The translations under genes and the position numbers were made by a program. A stretch of 64,000 nt of DNA from Austropuccinia psidii (Eukaryota; Basidiomycota; Pucciniomycetes; Pucciniales; Sphaerophragmiaceae): assembly GCA_023105745.1 (NCBI GenBank), contig JALGQZ010000009.1, forward strand, positions 10,774,564-10,838,563, read 5' to 3'. Within the stretch, counting starts at the first letter, position 1, and the number at the start of each line of letters is the position of its first letter. Positions 1-11,918 of this stretch are shown one piece after another. A model generated the notes under the pieces. The model saw nothing but the letters and a program-made list of their open reading frames with translations. It was not told the origin of the DNA and searched no databases.

Positions 1-842
1 TGTTGAAGTAAAATAATTAAAAAGAAGCTAAATAAGCAATATTACTTATTATTCCTGTGAGCCTTGAGGTATATTTTACATACTCAAATAGGCCACAATT
101 CTCTTTAAAATAAATTCTGAACTATGAATAACCCATGAGTCATGCATATATTCAAAATTCATCATTTTTAATTTCAGAAAAGATGAATAACTTTTTATTG
201 AGGAAGTAAGTCCATGGATTTAAGGCCAGATTTGAATTCTACACATAATTTAACCTAGGGTAGCTCCATAGAGTGAATAACCTCAAATCAGCCCTTTGGG
301 GTTGTAATATGGAAAATACTTCAATACCACATAAAATAATTGTGAAAAGTTTTGTTTTTCTCAATTTCACGCCAAAATAATGGGAATGTGAGAAATCCCA
401 TGTTACATATACACTGAGAATAGTGTTATGCATGTTTGTGGCACTTAATATTATGGTACATCCATAGTGGATATCAGTATTTAAGCCTGAATTTCTATTT
501 TGACATAAAAAATAGTCAAGGGGGACAAAAGACATCAAAGAGAGCCAGGGTACCCAACTTCTGAGGCCTCTGAGGCATGGACAGCTCTAAAGCTTGGATC
601 AATGGCTGATCTTGGCCCAATCATTATACTAAAAACTTTTGGGAACTTGGTTACCAAGTCAAAACTTCATTATATCATAAGAAAAAAAGCAAATAAGCTG
701 CTATTTTGACATGCCAAGGAGGTAAAGAGCAACTTATACTCCTTTAACCATGTCAATTCTTAATTATTTTCCATGTATAAGCCCTAAAAGAGTAATTAAA
801 ACCCTTTTTGGACTAGTATCCATTGATCTAAATCATAGCAAC

Positions 843-2280
843 TGTCAGGCTGAGTCTATGATAAAGGTGTATATGAGTATTTACAAGCTTTAACTATGAC
901 TGTGACACGGTAAAAATGGTTTTAAAAGATGATAAGATGGATAATAGATGATTTATTTTAAGATTTAAAGGGCTTTACTATAGAGATATAGTGGTGGTGA
1001 GCGCTGTTGAAAGCCCTGGGTGCAGCTTTACCTGTTGGATTACAATAATAAGGACTACAATACTTTAAATTAAGAGTATACCTGATTATTTAACCAAGAG
1101 TAAAGCTGTTTTTGACAGTTTACTACGTAGGTTATTCAAGAGCAGGATGATGGAAGGTTTTTGGCTGTGAAAAGCCCTCCTTTTATCCTGAAATTGAGGT
1201 GGAAAGGCTGCTAGACCTTTCCACGTAGAGGAAGTGAAGATTTTCACTCTCCAGGACAGGCTTGTGGTTTGCAAACAGCCTGTATACCCTGTATTGGGCT
1301 CAGATGTGGTTTTGAAACCACATCTGGGCAGTTTTCACCAATACAGGGTGAAAATTTTCATCTGGGGACCTCACAGCCTGATTCTGACGTGTATGACGCG
1401 TAGAATGCTGTACAGAAACTGTATGGGACCCCAGCATTGACTGAAATATGAGGTATTGAAGTAAAAACATGCTTCTTCGTCTATTTGACACCTCATATTC
1501 ATGGTTATGGGATATTATCCCATGGTAAGGCTGTATCTGACAGCAGGTGGGATTTTGACCTTAAAATGGTCATAACTCTGTCGGTTTTTGAGATATCAAG
1601 CTCACAGTTGGTTCATTGAATAGCCCTGTATGAGCTCTACACAATGGTACCCAACTTGACATGGTTATCATTAAATATGACAAAGTTATCCCATGTACAA
1701 GTATTTTTGTACATTGGCGTTGTCTGGTCAAAAGCTGTATTAAGCTTGTTTGGCCAATAACTTCTGTTGTAGTTGAGTTATGAGGAAATAGATGGCACCA
1801 TAAGATAGCCCTGATTGTGCTCTTTCCAAAAAGACCCCACTTTAGGTATCTCACACTAAAACTGTAAAAGTTAGATGAGAGGTGAATGTTTTGTTCACCC
1901 TTATTTGGTCTGAATTTGACCATAACTCAAGTAATACTGGTGCTAGCTCAGTTTGGCTGGTACCATTGGATAGCCCTGGCTTAGAGCTTCATTTTGAATA
2001 CCCATTTGATGGGGTTAAGCCTCTCCTTCTAGATTTTAGATGAGAGGTGAAAATTAAGGTTTATGCTCAGCAATAACTTTGAGCAGGAATAACTTTGTTG
2101 TTTCTTGTCCTATGGTGATGGGACTTTTATTTTCAGAAAGAGGTAAGTTTCCTCTTTCTTCTGATACCTTTTGAGCTAATTTGGCTCAGCTCCATGTTTT
2201 GGTGGTATTTTGGCTATACCATTGGTTTATGGTATTTTGGCTGTCATGCTTGTGCTCTGGTTTTGAGTCACAGGCTGACA
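843..2280 (-). mobile_element. Solo LTR, family G (element 1 type), nested in LTR A
   Basis: On the plus strand it begins TGTCAGGCTGAGTC and ends GAGTCACAGGCTGACA, with a perfect GCAAC duplication at 838-842 and 2281-2285. It matches the two LTRs of element 1 (19026-20441 and 27243-29127) and the solo copy at 50463-51885. Element 1 is coded on the minus strand relative to this reading, so the sense strand here is minus. Length is 1,438 bp. The sense-strand 5' end carries TGACTCA, the consensus bound by Gcn4/AP-1-type bZIP factors. Confidence 0.9.
1288..1347. repeat. Two-tier palindrome inside LTR G
   Basis: An outer 10-bp stem CCTGTATTGG (1288-1297) pairs with CCAATACAGG (1338-1347). An inner 11-bp stem AGATGTGGTTT (1302-1312) pairs with AAACCACATCT (1315-1325) across a 2-nt loop. 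The same arrangement recurs near 19470-19527, 27684-27744 and, with stem mismatches, 50893-50950. Confidence 0.85.
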
Positions 2281-3385
2281 GCAACCAGCCATATAGTGCT
2301 ATTTGCAATTCTATGTAGAAATGAGGTACAAACTTCAAAAATTCATGAAAAATACAATTTTGAATTAATCTTTCTGAAACTTTCAGGACCAATTGAGAAC
2401 TTTATAATTCATATAAAAACCAAATATAATTATACTTCTATAAGTAAAATTAAAAGTTTTACATACAGTCCATTTTTGATGGTTCCACGTGAAACACTGA
2501 ATCTTTAAAAATTCCCAGAAAATACACCCTGTGATGAAATTTACAATAAAATTGATAATTTTGATAAATCAATGAGTATTTTGGAATAAAAGAATATTTA
2601 CAGTTGTTACTCCTTTTATTCTTAACCATAAATGGGTTGGTAGTCACGTAAAAGCTTCAATTAAGTAATTATGATAATCTTATGTGACAACAGATGATGC
2701 AATAAATAATCCAAAAGGTTTTACTATTTTCTCACTCAGTGGTTTTTCAGTTTGCTCCATGAAATGCCTTTGTGCGCTGTTGTTGACTTAAAAGAGGCCT
2801 CCTCTTTCTGTTTTTTCGAAATCATCACATTATTCGATTATACCTTTATTACCAACAAGTAAGTATTAGTTAAAGCTTTTCTTAAGTGTTTTATTCTTTC
2901 AGAATCAATGAGAAAGACATGAAATCATATAGATCAACTATATACTGTTTTAATACTGTTATTAATCCAGTTTGATCCATTAAATCCACAATTATCCATC
3001 AAATTTCTCTGTTATTATCTTTAATAAGTTCTTTGGAGTATTGGTAAGTGATTTATCTTAATTGTTAAATTTTTTCTCTAGTAATTGTTTTCAAGAATTA
3101 TATCTATAATTATTCTTGAAAAAGATAGTTATATATTAGAATAATTTTGTTATTTCCATAAAGAAGTTTTAGTATTAAATACTTCTTGTAATTGATTCTA
3201 GTAGACAATTACTGCTTACTGTTATAATCACTAGTAGTGTATAACAAGTAAAAGATATAATTCATTAATTAGTTATTTAATTGTGGTTATAATAATTTTT
3301 ATTATTATATTTCATAAGAACAGTAATAGTACTTTTGATTAATAGTAATATTATCAACAGATTCATAGACACATCTTACAATTCC

Positions 3386-4950
3386 TTTTAATTTATTTGT
3401 ACCTTGGGGTTTCTAGTACATTTATCTTCTTAATATCTTAACATATACCTTTATAAAACTTTCAAGTAGCTCTGCATGAATTCATTAATTGAAAAATATG
3501 CATTTAATAAATTTTAAAAATGATTACTAATTTTTTCAATTTTTTTTAAAGCTAACTATAAACATTATTCCCAATATACTCCCTTAAGCTTGAGAATTCA
3601 AGCAACAAAATTATGAAGACTTATGAATCAAAATTGAATATAATTTCAAATTTTCTGTTGAAGTTTTTCATATTAATTTTTTTAGGCAAATAAAACTAAA
3701 TTTTTTGATTTCAATATCATATGTTTGTGAAAGTTTTATATATATGTATAGAAAAAGGGAACAAATAAATACCTAAAAGACAGGATTTTAATATGGCACC
3801 TACAACAACGATGATGACTCTTCAAACCAAGATATATAACTAGAGTAAATCATTATAATCAAATTGTTGTAAGTTATTGTCAACAACACATTTTTTTATA
3901 TTAGTAAGAAAAGAGAGATCATCTTACTTTATCACAGAGTAATGGTCAAATATGAAAGAGTGAGTATCAAATATTCTTATTATTATGATTTTCGATTATA
4001 ATGTTTGAGATGAAGAAACAAAACTACATTATAAATAGAAAATGGGATGAGTTGAGGATACAAAATAAAACTAAGACACTGAGAAATGAGATATGTTTGT
4101 TGAGGAAGTCGCGAGTAGAGTAGGTAAGATGTTAGGTTTAAATAACATAAAGTTTTTATATTTTTACATTTCATATATGAGGATATATATTCTTAATAGG
4201 CATATGAAGATCATACAGAATTTCATAAAAACTTCAAAAACCTCTCACTTTTTGATTGAAAATGCCTTAATTGTTTTTATCAACTCATATACTTGAGTTA
4301 ATATTCTTTTGAAAGAGGCAATGCAAAAGGGTTTTTTGCAAATTCATGCTTTTTAAATTCTAAAACAAAGCTTAAAAACTTCAATTTCCCTTGAAAATTA
4401 TGTCTTAAAATAATAAATAGTGGAAGATATTTTTCCAGGAAGCTAAGGAAAATAAGGGGGTGATGATTATAATGAATATAATCTAGGAGAAAACTGATCA
4501 ACTTCAGAAAGAATCATAACAGATTTTAAACAAGTTAATTTATTTACAGGTATGACACATTCAAGGAGTCGTCATTCCATTTTCCCCTGTGCCGAGTGTT
4601 CAGGACAGACATTTACATCTACTGCTATTTATATGATCTTTGAGGACTCATTGAGTTTACTTGCCTCCAAGGATGAGTAATCTTTCGCATATTATACAAA
4701 AAATGGCTTCAAGATACAGTAATTATGTAGTGATACCATTGGCAACTGCGCAGTGATTATCTGCGGGTGCCACCTCCATATATAGGATTTAGTAGACATA
4801 TCTTGGAACAACATAAAATAAGCTGCTTCCTATGTTTTTCAGCTGATCTATAAGATTCCATACCTGGCAGTATCAATATGGCCACAATGTATATCATTTC
4901 CATTGACAAAGGGTTTTATTAAAACCAGAGAATCCAAAAAACACCACTGA
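3386..4950. other. AT-rich DNA, no gene seen
   Basis: Very AT-rich sequence with only short open frames of random appearance. I see no retrotransposon domain, RNA gene or clear repeat end. Confidence 0.6.
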
Positions 4951-4989
4951 AAATAAAACTGGCTGCTTATATCTTTGAGAAATATGCCG

Positions 4990-5950
4990 CTGTTCTTGGC
5001 CTTTTCCAATGCAGGCTATGCTATTCCAAGCGTTCCCATCCATCGCACAAACTAATTAAGCTGGCCTTTCGGCACCGATTTGCAAATAGGGACCAAGGCT
5101 ACCAAGTCTCTTGGCGCAGAAAGGTTTTGCTACGGCATTTCGCTTGCTCATCGACGCAGCTTGATAGGCAAAGCTATGAGCAAGTGAAGGAAATTGTGGT
5201 CTGTTCGAGAGCTCTTCATTTTCTTCATACAGCCAGTCACTACTGGAGAGTTAGTCCAAGCAGAAAAGTCCGAGCTGGCTGAAGCAGCCTCTCGAAGGAT
5301 TGGAAGACATGAAACTACGTCGATTCCATACAGCAGTGGTCTGATCTGACTAACTCAGGCCTCATTGGTTCTTTGGCTGCTCTCCCTTTGGACAGCGTAT
5401 TTATTTCAAGCTGCAAAGCAGACCTTTGAGGGAAGTCCTGCATGCATTTGTGCCTCCCAAGGCTTTGGTGCTAGTGTTCGGTGCTTGTAGCCCAACCTCA
5501 CTATGTTTCAATGCCGCCGGAAGTATTTTAACTAGGTGTAATGATATCGCCTTGCTCTCAGATGAGGCCAGCTTGGCGTTGATCGGCAGTCCTTGATCTT
5601 GGCTAACAATGCTTCCGGGGAAATCATGAAAGATATCCTTATCAGTCTTCGCTTCCCGTCGTTTGAGTTCCTGAATTCGTCGCCGTTGGGAGCCACATCG
5701 GGAGATAAGCGTCAAGTTTCCGTAAAAGTCGAGCACTTCCCTGCGTTGGCGGATGTTTCACCCTCGTACAGCTACTCAGACATGTCTTCAAGCTGCTTCA
5801 GCTCATCTTGCTTATCAATGGCCAACGAGCCCACTTGTCAGAGCCATTTCTTTGTGTGGAAACCTCCGGATATTTATCTTTGGTGCAAGCCTTATCCATT
5901 TGGCTATCTTGCAATTTACTTGGGCAACCACCTACCACCCATCGTTTGAA
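4990..5950 (-). pseudogene. Decayed coding-like stretch, unrecognised
   Basis: GC content rises here compared with the flanks, and the minus strand shows several broken open stretches. One near 5736-5401 is charged and helix-like (QRRRIQELKRREAKTDKD, probably coiled coil). Upstream in another frame is KQDELKQLEDMSE followed by a stop. A further stretch near 5290-5040 reads SSDWLYEENEELSNRPQF. The frames do not join by obvious GT-AG introns and contain stops, so I read this as a degraded gene of unknown identity. A coiled-coil structural protein is possible. The plus-strand frames over the same DNA look like shadows. Confidence 0.35.
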
Positions 5951-6044
5951 CATCTAAAACTTTCAAAGAGCAACTACGTCGAAAACGTTACTCCTGCCAA
6001 AATTCAAGTGCAAATCCTCATTTCGAATACGACAGCTCAACAAG

Positions 6045-6203
6045 ATGTCCATCACTTTGACACTTTTTGTGTTTTTATACTTTTTGGGCCTGCAGGAACA
6101 AGCAGTACAGGCTACTTGCACAGGAGTCATGAATATCACGGCCATAACAGCTGAAATTCAAGATTTGAGGTTGAGTAAACCTTTCCTTCTGATCCAATTG
6201 TGA
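6045..6203 (+). CDS. Candidate small secreted protein, or first exon of one
   Basis: This ORF of 52 codons opens with a good secretion signal: start Met, hydrophobic core LTLFVFLYFLGL, then QEQAVQA as a plausible signal-peptidase site before TCTGVMNITAITAEIQDL. The mature part has one Cys and a possible N-glycosylation site (NIT). A GT donor-like site (TTGA/GTAAAC, about 6175) suggests the ORF is only the first exon of a longer secreted protein. No downstream exon could be joined with confidence, so it may be a truncated remnant. Rust fungi encode many short secreted proteins, some acting as effectors, but nothing here shows such a role. It lies in the decayed gene-like island, which lowers confidence that it is expressed. 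Confidence 0.35.
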   Translation: MSITLTLFVFLYFLGLQEQAVQATCTGVMNITAITAEIQDLRLSKPFLLIQL

Positions 6204-7346
6204 ATGAGGCAGTTGTCATTAGCTTGATGAGTCCTTTTTGTTTACAATATGTAGTAAACATTCCTTCCGGCAGCAATTGGGAAGTATAGCATACTCTTTG
6301 GACTCAAGCGGGAACCTCAGCTTGAATTCCTTAACGTCAGTTTCTCATTTCAACCTCACAAGAGTTTTGCTCACCTCAACGACTTTGTTCACTGACCAAG
6401 ACGATCATGCCCACTTACCAGGTCTTCTTGGAAGTGCACTACGTTCACCAACTTTGTCAGCTCTAATTACACATCGTCTACTGACCATAAAAAAGGTGAG
6501 GGATCAGAAAAAGACGCTAAAAAGAAAACTCATGACAAGCCGGTTCCCACTCAAAGCGTTGGTGCCCAGCTGTAAGATTTCTTGCTTACACTTGCACTCA
6601 GGCCCAAGGTGTATATCTATTGAGCTAATTGGAACACTTCAGTCATTGTCGTGGTGAACAGGAAATACTTGATGTGACATGGGTGACACCCTGGACAACT
6701 ATCATTTTTTACGGTTCCTTATTTTTCCAGTGGGTTGAATTCTCAATTCCAAATTTCTTGAATTACTAATCATTTTTTTCGCAAACTATAGAATCGAGAT
6801 GGTAGGCGAAAATTGCAACAAGCCAGCCGAGCTAGTCTTGGATTATAGTCGCTGTAGCTTTAATACCACTACCGCAACGAAAAGGGATGCAGTAGCCATA
6901 CCTTGCCAGTTGAGTAAAACTTCTTTTGCAATCAGATTCAGACAAATATTCTCAGAAAATCGTCATTTTTTCTCGTTTAGGTGGGAATCGGCATCTGTTG
7001 TACAAGCTATTCCTAAATGAGCTTCAACCCTCAATTTTTGCAAATTTCACATTTCTCTTTCTGTCATTCAAACCTGAAATTTTCCCTGTCATTTTATTTT
7101 CCATATTAACCTAACTCTCACCAAGATCGCCGAGTAAAGCTAGAAATTGGACTAAGCCGCATTTCATGATCTTTACCTATCGCAATTTCCAATAGTTGTA
7201 CTATGTTGTTTATCCCCGTTGATGACAAACGGACTTGAATAATAATTTCTTCCTCATTGTTCCTCAAAGCGTTTCATTAATAATTTGAAGAAAAACATTT
7301 GAAAATAATGGAGCACTATTTATTTTATTTTCTGAGATATTAAAAC
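6204..7346. other. Gene-like island with broken frames, unrecognised
   Basis: Composition resembles rust exons more than the AT-rich flanks. Plus-strand open stretches lie at 6238-6657 (rich in Ser, Leu and Thr) and 6799-7020 (MVGENCNKPAELVLDYSRCS, Cys-containing). The second could be an exon of a secreted protein, because an acceptor-like TCGTTTAG lies at about 6980. I recognise no family and could not build a consistent model. Confidence 0.3.
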
Positions 7347-7868
7347 TCCCCATCAATTTTGTCAATGATGGCCCAAAAAGGTCGGTTATTTTTAAGCGTG
7401 AGCCCTCCGCCGCCCTTGGGCCCAAGGTTGAACAAGAGAGTTTCGAAAGTGCTTTAGATACGGTCGGTGACAGTTTTTGAGCTACGATCATCACTTGCAT
7501 TTATTTCAATGACTTGATAACTAGCTTGAGTGGCTAAAATTGCTATTGCAGTCTTACCCTATCCCGGCTTGGCACACAATAGTACGACTTTTGCTTTGTG
7601 GCGTCCATTAGGGTCGAGCTCAACTTTCTTTAACCTGTTTGATTGTGAGTTTGACTGTTTTACCGAACATTTGAATATACACCGATGCTAATATTTAAGC
7701 CATTCCATGATGCTACAAAAGGGCCGCTAAATCATGATGAACGTTGTGAGCTTCTGGTATTAATGCAATCTCCATGCAAAGGCGGACATTTTTCTGGCGA
7801 TATCGCTCAGTCCAGAGTGAGTTCATTAGAACAAGAATTTCTTGATTAGGTCTTACAACTATAATTAT
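7347..7868 (-). pseudogene. CTF18: CTF18 fragment, inverted and broken copy
   Basis: The reverse complement matches 54695-55265 of the intact CTF18 gene almost end to end: the segment before the RFC-box exon, the RFC-box exon itself, the following intron, and the exon with Walker A and Walker B. It is dead. The P-loop exon has a stop codon inside Walker A (AKPG-stop-GKT instead of GKPGLGKT), the RFC-box exon has lost its end, Walker B reads IIDKID instead of IIDEID, and frames shift. Intron sequence is retained (the segment corresponding to 54788-54870), so this is a DNA-level duplication and not a reverse-transcribed copy. Homology stops abruptly at both ends and no other CTF18 exon is present nearby. 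Confidence 0.9.
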
Positions 7869-9061
7869 TAATAAACAATGAGTCGAAGATTAATGTTTAA
7901 TTGAGTTTTTATTGAATATAATGAGATTTTTTCAATTTATTGAATTTTTATGATAAGAATAAATAAGAAGTAAGTTATTTTATATAATTTGTCTTGGAAT
8001 TTTCCTCTATAAAATAAAATTCATATTTATTAATAGTTTCAAAAACAAATTGGACACAAAATCTATTATTAACTAAGATAAGAAATGCTTATTATAATTA
8101 TTTTAATTTGAAATATTTTATATTATCTACTGACTTTTGTTCAATTAATTGAATTTCAAAGAAAAAAAAACTTAATTAAATTGAAATTATTTCCAAAAAA
8201 AAAAAAAAATTATCTTTATTTTTTTTTGGAGTAATATTCATCTTATCTGTTAGAGGCAGAATGATATTTTTACATAGAACTTAAACTAAAGGGAATGTTT
8301 GACATAATGTTAGGGTATTGCTAAACCAATGCCGGGGCCCTGTGAATGCCCAGTTCCCGGCGTCAATCTAGTAAATCCGAGTACTACATCTATGCCAATT
8401 CTTTCTGAATTGACAGAATTTACAGAAACAGGCCATTTTGATCAGTTTTTTTACTTTTAAGGAAGGTAGGTGCTTGAAGGCCCACTGTTTTATTTTTTTC
8501 AAATTTTGGCTAAAGGGGCCATTTTCCCCAACAGAATTGGGATAGAAATGGCCAAATAGATCCCCCCAATGAAGATTCAAAACAGAAAGAGGCCATCCAT
8601 TTGATTGGTCTTCATGAGTATTTTTTAATGGGGGTTTGAAACTGGCCCCAAAAAGGGAAAATACCTTAGGAATTCCCCCCCAAAAAATGTGTTTTGTGGA
8701 AGTGGCCAAATTCACTCATCAAAAGAACTGAGCATTGTTGAAAAGAGCTATAAATCTGCATGGAAATCAATGTGTGGGCCCTGAAATATTGTTTTGAAGG
8801 GTATTTCTAGTGGTTTTGAAAGGGCCAAAATGGCCAAAAATGAGGCATAATGACACCTTGGGTTGGGGCTCATTTTTAGCCATTTTCACCCAAAAAAGGG
8901 GGAACTATTTGGTATTTGAGCTTATTAATTTCTCAGAAAATGGGTATTTAATTAATTATCTGAGCCCATGTCATTTTTGGCCTGTATAAGGCTCCAGAAA
9001 TGAATTTTTAATAGTGCAAATTGTCCATAAAAATGGGAATTAAACTCATTTTGAGAGGGAT
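7869..9061. other. Intergenic DNA, no gene seen
   Basis: 7869-8280 is extremely AT-rich with A and T homopolymers. 8300-9061 is richer in G runs (many GGCC and GGGG motifs) and looks like old repeat DNA. The open frame at 8368-8715 on the minus strand shows no recognisable domain. Confidence 0.5.
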
Positions 9062-9898
9062 TGTGAGCATTAGAGGTATTTTCATATACCCAAAAGACCA
9101 CAAATGATAAATTAAGATACAAATATGAATAAAAGAAAGCTATTTATATTATAAGAATAAAAATTGAAATATAAATACAAATTCATATTTAAAAATCAAA
9201 ACTTAATTATAATTTAAAAATAAAATTACAATAAAATTTAAAATTATGAAAATACATTTTTACTTGTAAAAATTAAGTAAAAATGAATTTTTAATGAAAA
9301 TTATGAAATTAAAATATTTTTGGTAAAAAGTTATATAAATTATATAATAACCTTTTATCCAATAAATAAACATAAAGAAATTATCACACCATTGGATTCC
9401 TCATAATAAATAAAGTGGGGTCACTTCTGGATGAAATTTCTGTAACTCAACTCTAAATAAGCTTAAATTAAGGTTTTAGTATTTTTTTGTACAAAAGTAT
9501 GAAAATCCTCAAAACCTTAATTTAATTCACACCACATGTGGTGATAACCATCAATTTTTGTGTTAAAATTGAGGTGTTGTGTGTAGTTTAGAAGTTATGA
9601 GGAATTGAAGTATTTTTAATTGAAATGTCAAAATGTGCATGTGTATAACATAAGTGAACTGTAATTTACATATGAGGTATCAATTATGACAGTTTTGTAC
9701 TGTAAAAATTTAATTGAATTGCATGTGTAAATTACAAGTGTATTACCTGATGAGGAATTAAAGAAAAAATAAATTGGAAAGATTAATTCTGGGGGGGACA
9801 AGACACTCTAGCTCTAAGGGGGAGCTAGACCCCCAAAATACTTGCTGACTGGCATGGGATGTCAAAATCCACGCAAAAGTTTATTACTTTTGGCCTGG

Positions 9899-9927
9899 AA
9901 TTGAGTCACAGGGTCTGTGACTCAATT
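9899..9927. repeat. Perfect hairpin with paired TGACTCA sites in LTR D
   Basis: AATTGAGTCACAG (9899-9911), loop GGT, then CTGTGACTCAATT (9915-9927) form 13 perfect base pairs. The other copy at 62173-62201 has identical stems and a different loop (GCC). Each arm holds one TGACTCA/TGAGTCA bZIP-type site. Confidence 0.85.
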
Positions 9928-10266
9928 GATGATGAGGTGTTGATACCAACCTGGGCAGTTTTAACTGTTGCCAAGAGGGTAAAACTACCCTTAAGTTAAA
10001 ACAATGTTAGTAAAAACGGTTGTAACTGGTTTCTATGCCTCTTACACACATTATGAAGTGTTTTGAAGGCTATAGACCAGGTATGGCTATAGTAATGGCT
10101 GATCTAAGGGTCTAAAATGGCTAAAAATAGAAAAAAATGGCTCAAACCAGCCCCTTTTTGGTCTAAACCAGAGGTCAATGATTCCATAATTGGCTTTTCT
10201 GTTGTCAGACTGTTTTTCACGACTGACAAGAGTAAATTTTACTTTTGGAGCAAGACAATTGATGGC

Positions 10267-10273
10267 TATAAAA
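10267..10273 (+). promoter_or_regulatory. TATA box of LTR D
   Basis: GGCTATAAAAGAATG is in the sense orientation of this LTR and is conserved in the inverted copy (about 61858-61880). It is the likely start of the retrotransposon transcript; inferred from sequence only. Confidence 0.5.
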
Positions 10274-10892
10274 GAATGTCTTCTTTGCCCCACTTTTCTC
10301 TTCATGTTAGAATCTTTTCCTTTTATAATTAGTTTAAACACTGTTAAACCAATCAATAAAAGATTCCAATCACCCTTTTTAAATCATTTTAAACCTTTCA
10401 ACCACGTGAAAAATCATTATAATCATTGTTTTTAACTCTTATAATCATTTTACCCTTTGAACCACCCCAAAAGGGAATTAAAGCATCTTTCATCACTGTT
10501 AACTTTGGCACTTTGTTTACAAATTCACTCTGGTAACTTTTGGGTGTGTTTTCTCTTTAAATATCCTTTTAAAGAATGTTTTCTTTAGTTAATTGCTTGC
10601 AGTTCTTTGCTCAATTAATTTTAATTCAAATTGCTCTTGAAGAAATTTCTTTTGTAGCCTTAAATATCTCTTATAGAGTATTTTTGGATAAATCTTTATT
10701 GTTGGTAAAACAATAAATTTTTATTATATCATTGTTTCATACTTACAAAGTTAAAAACAATAAAATTGGTGTGTTCTCTCTTAAAAATACTATTTCCTAC
10801 TATTTTTAAATAATTTTACCTTGTGCAAATTTTGAGGACAGGAAAAGTACTTGATATTTTATCAAAGTTTCATATCCACACCTTACAGGGAT

Positions 10893-11918
10893 ATAACAGG
10901 TGAAAGTTTCAAAGAAGAAGCCATATTTAGTTCTGATAGAATCAAAAGATCAATTGATCTATGCTATTTGTAGCTTGATTGAGAAATATCCTGTAAGTAC
11001 AAGGATGAGTGTTTTTGATAATCATTTCACCACCCCATAAATTCTGGATAAGCATGTTTCTTCCAATTAATGTGAATTTAAGGACTTGTAAAAACAGAAG
11101 AATACTTGAAGCTTGAAAGAAAAAAGTGAAAATATTTCAAAAAAAGAAAAAAATGGTTTTTGGGGAGGCATAAATGAGGAAAGAATAACATTTAATGGAT
11201 CTTTTAGTAAAAGAAAAGTCTCCTTGAATACGTATTGAAAATTGGATCGCCTGATCCTGCAATTTTTATTGAATATTGTTTGGTTCCTGGAGTATGATAG
11301 AAGTCCAATGTTTCCAAACATTAATATTTGATATCTCACATAGTTTTCAGTTTGACATAAAACTTATTCTTAGCCTCAATTCTTGTGCCAAGTTAATTTT
11401 TACACTTTTCCACATATTGTTAGCCTCATGAAAAGAATATTCCACACTTCTGAAGCCAAATTGACCATCTCCAACCACATTCAAAGCCTACTTGATATAT
11501 TGAATGATGAAAACTGAGAGCTCTGTCCTTTCTGGCATCTGGGAATATGGAAAGAAAAATCATTCAGCACAAACTTAATAGAATTGAGTTGGTGAGGTGA
11601 TTATGGCTTAGTTTTTCATGGGAATTCAATATCAATTATATAATATCAAGTGCACTTATTCTTATTTTTAGTATTTCCTTTTTTCTGACTCATAAATCCT
11701 CTTTGAGGGATGATGGGTAGGTATTGAAGAGAAATTAGAATATATTAAGGCAGTATTAATAAAGCTCTTTAATTCTTCATAGTAAACTTATTCCACAAAT
11801 TCAGGGTATTGTATTTGAATACATCTATTAATGTTCTTAACAGCCTCTGAAGTGGTCCCAGATGACTTTTCAACTCAAAAGGTGAACATGGAACAGGAAG
11901 ATTCAATTCTTGAAGTTG
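10893..11918. other. AT-rich DNA, no gene seen
   Basis: Lies between LTR D and element C. No domain, repeat end or RNA gene was recognised. The minus frame at 11067-11339 is low-complexity. Confidence 0.5.

Larger units (their letters stand above)
56..3380 (+). mobile_element. Solo LTR, family A, interrupted by a solo LTR G
   Basis: The sequence starts TGTGAGCCTTGAGG and ends ATCTTACA, and is flanked by a perfect 5-bp target duplication ATTCC (51-55 and 3381-3385). Without the nested LTR G (843-2280 plus one duplicated target copy) it is about 1.88 kb. The same LTR is the 5' LTR of element 2 (18208-19025 plus 29128-30211) and, truncated, its 3' LTR at 49479. No internal gag-pol lies beside it, so it is what remains after recombination between two LTRs. 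A splice-donor-like CAA/GTAAGT stands at 2859 and a hairpin at 3335-3357. The short open frames inside it are not credible genes. Confidence 0.9.
9062..10887 (+). mobile_element. Solo LTR, family D
   Basis: It starts TGTGAGCATTAGAGG, ends CACACCTTACA, and has a perfect GGGAT duplication (9057-9061 and 10888-10892). An inverted copy lies at 61274-63038. It carries a TATA box at 10267-10273, a 13-bp perfect hairpin at 9899-9927 and a terminal hairpin at 10851-10865. The short open frames at 10087-10435 are duplicated in the other copy only because they are LTR sequence. Confidence 0.9.

Noticed and set aside
5401..5736. Assignment of the coiled-coil-like minus frame to an augmin (HAUS1-like) subunit
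   Set aside because: A vague resemblance around LDFYGNL only holds with an assumed frameshift; not enough to name it.
10087..10356. Repeated frame (also at 61785-61988) as a conserved small protein
   Set aside because: Both are parts of LTR D copies read on the strand opposite to LTR sense; conservation comes from the repeat, and the frame is truncated in one copy.
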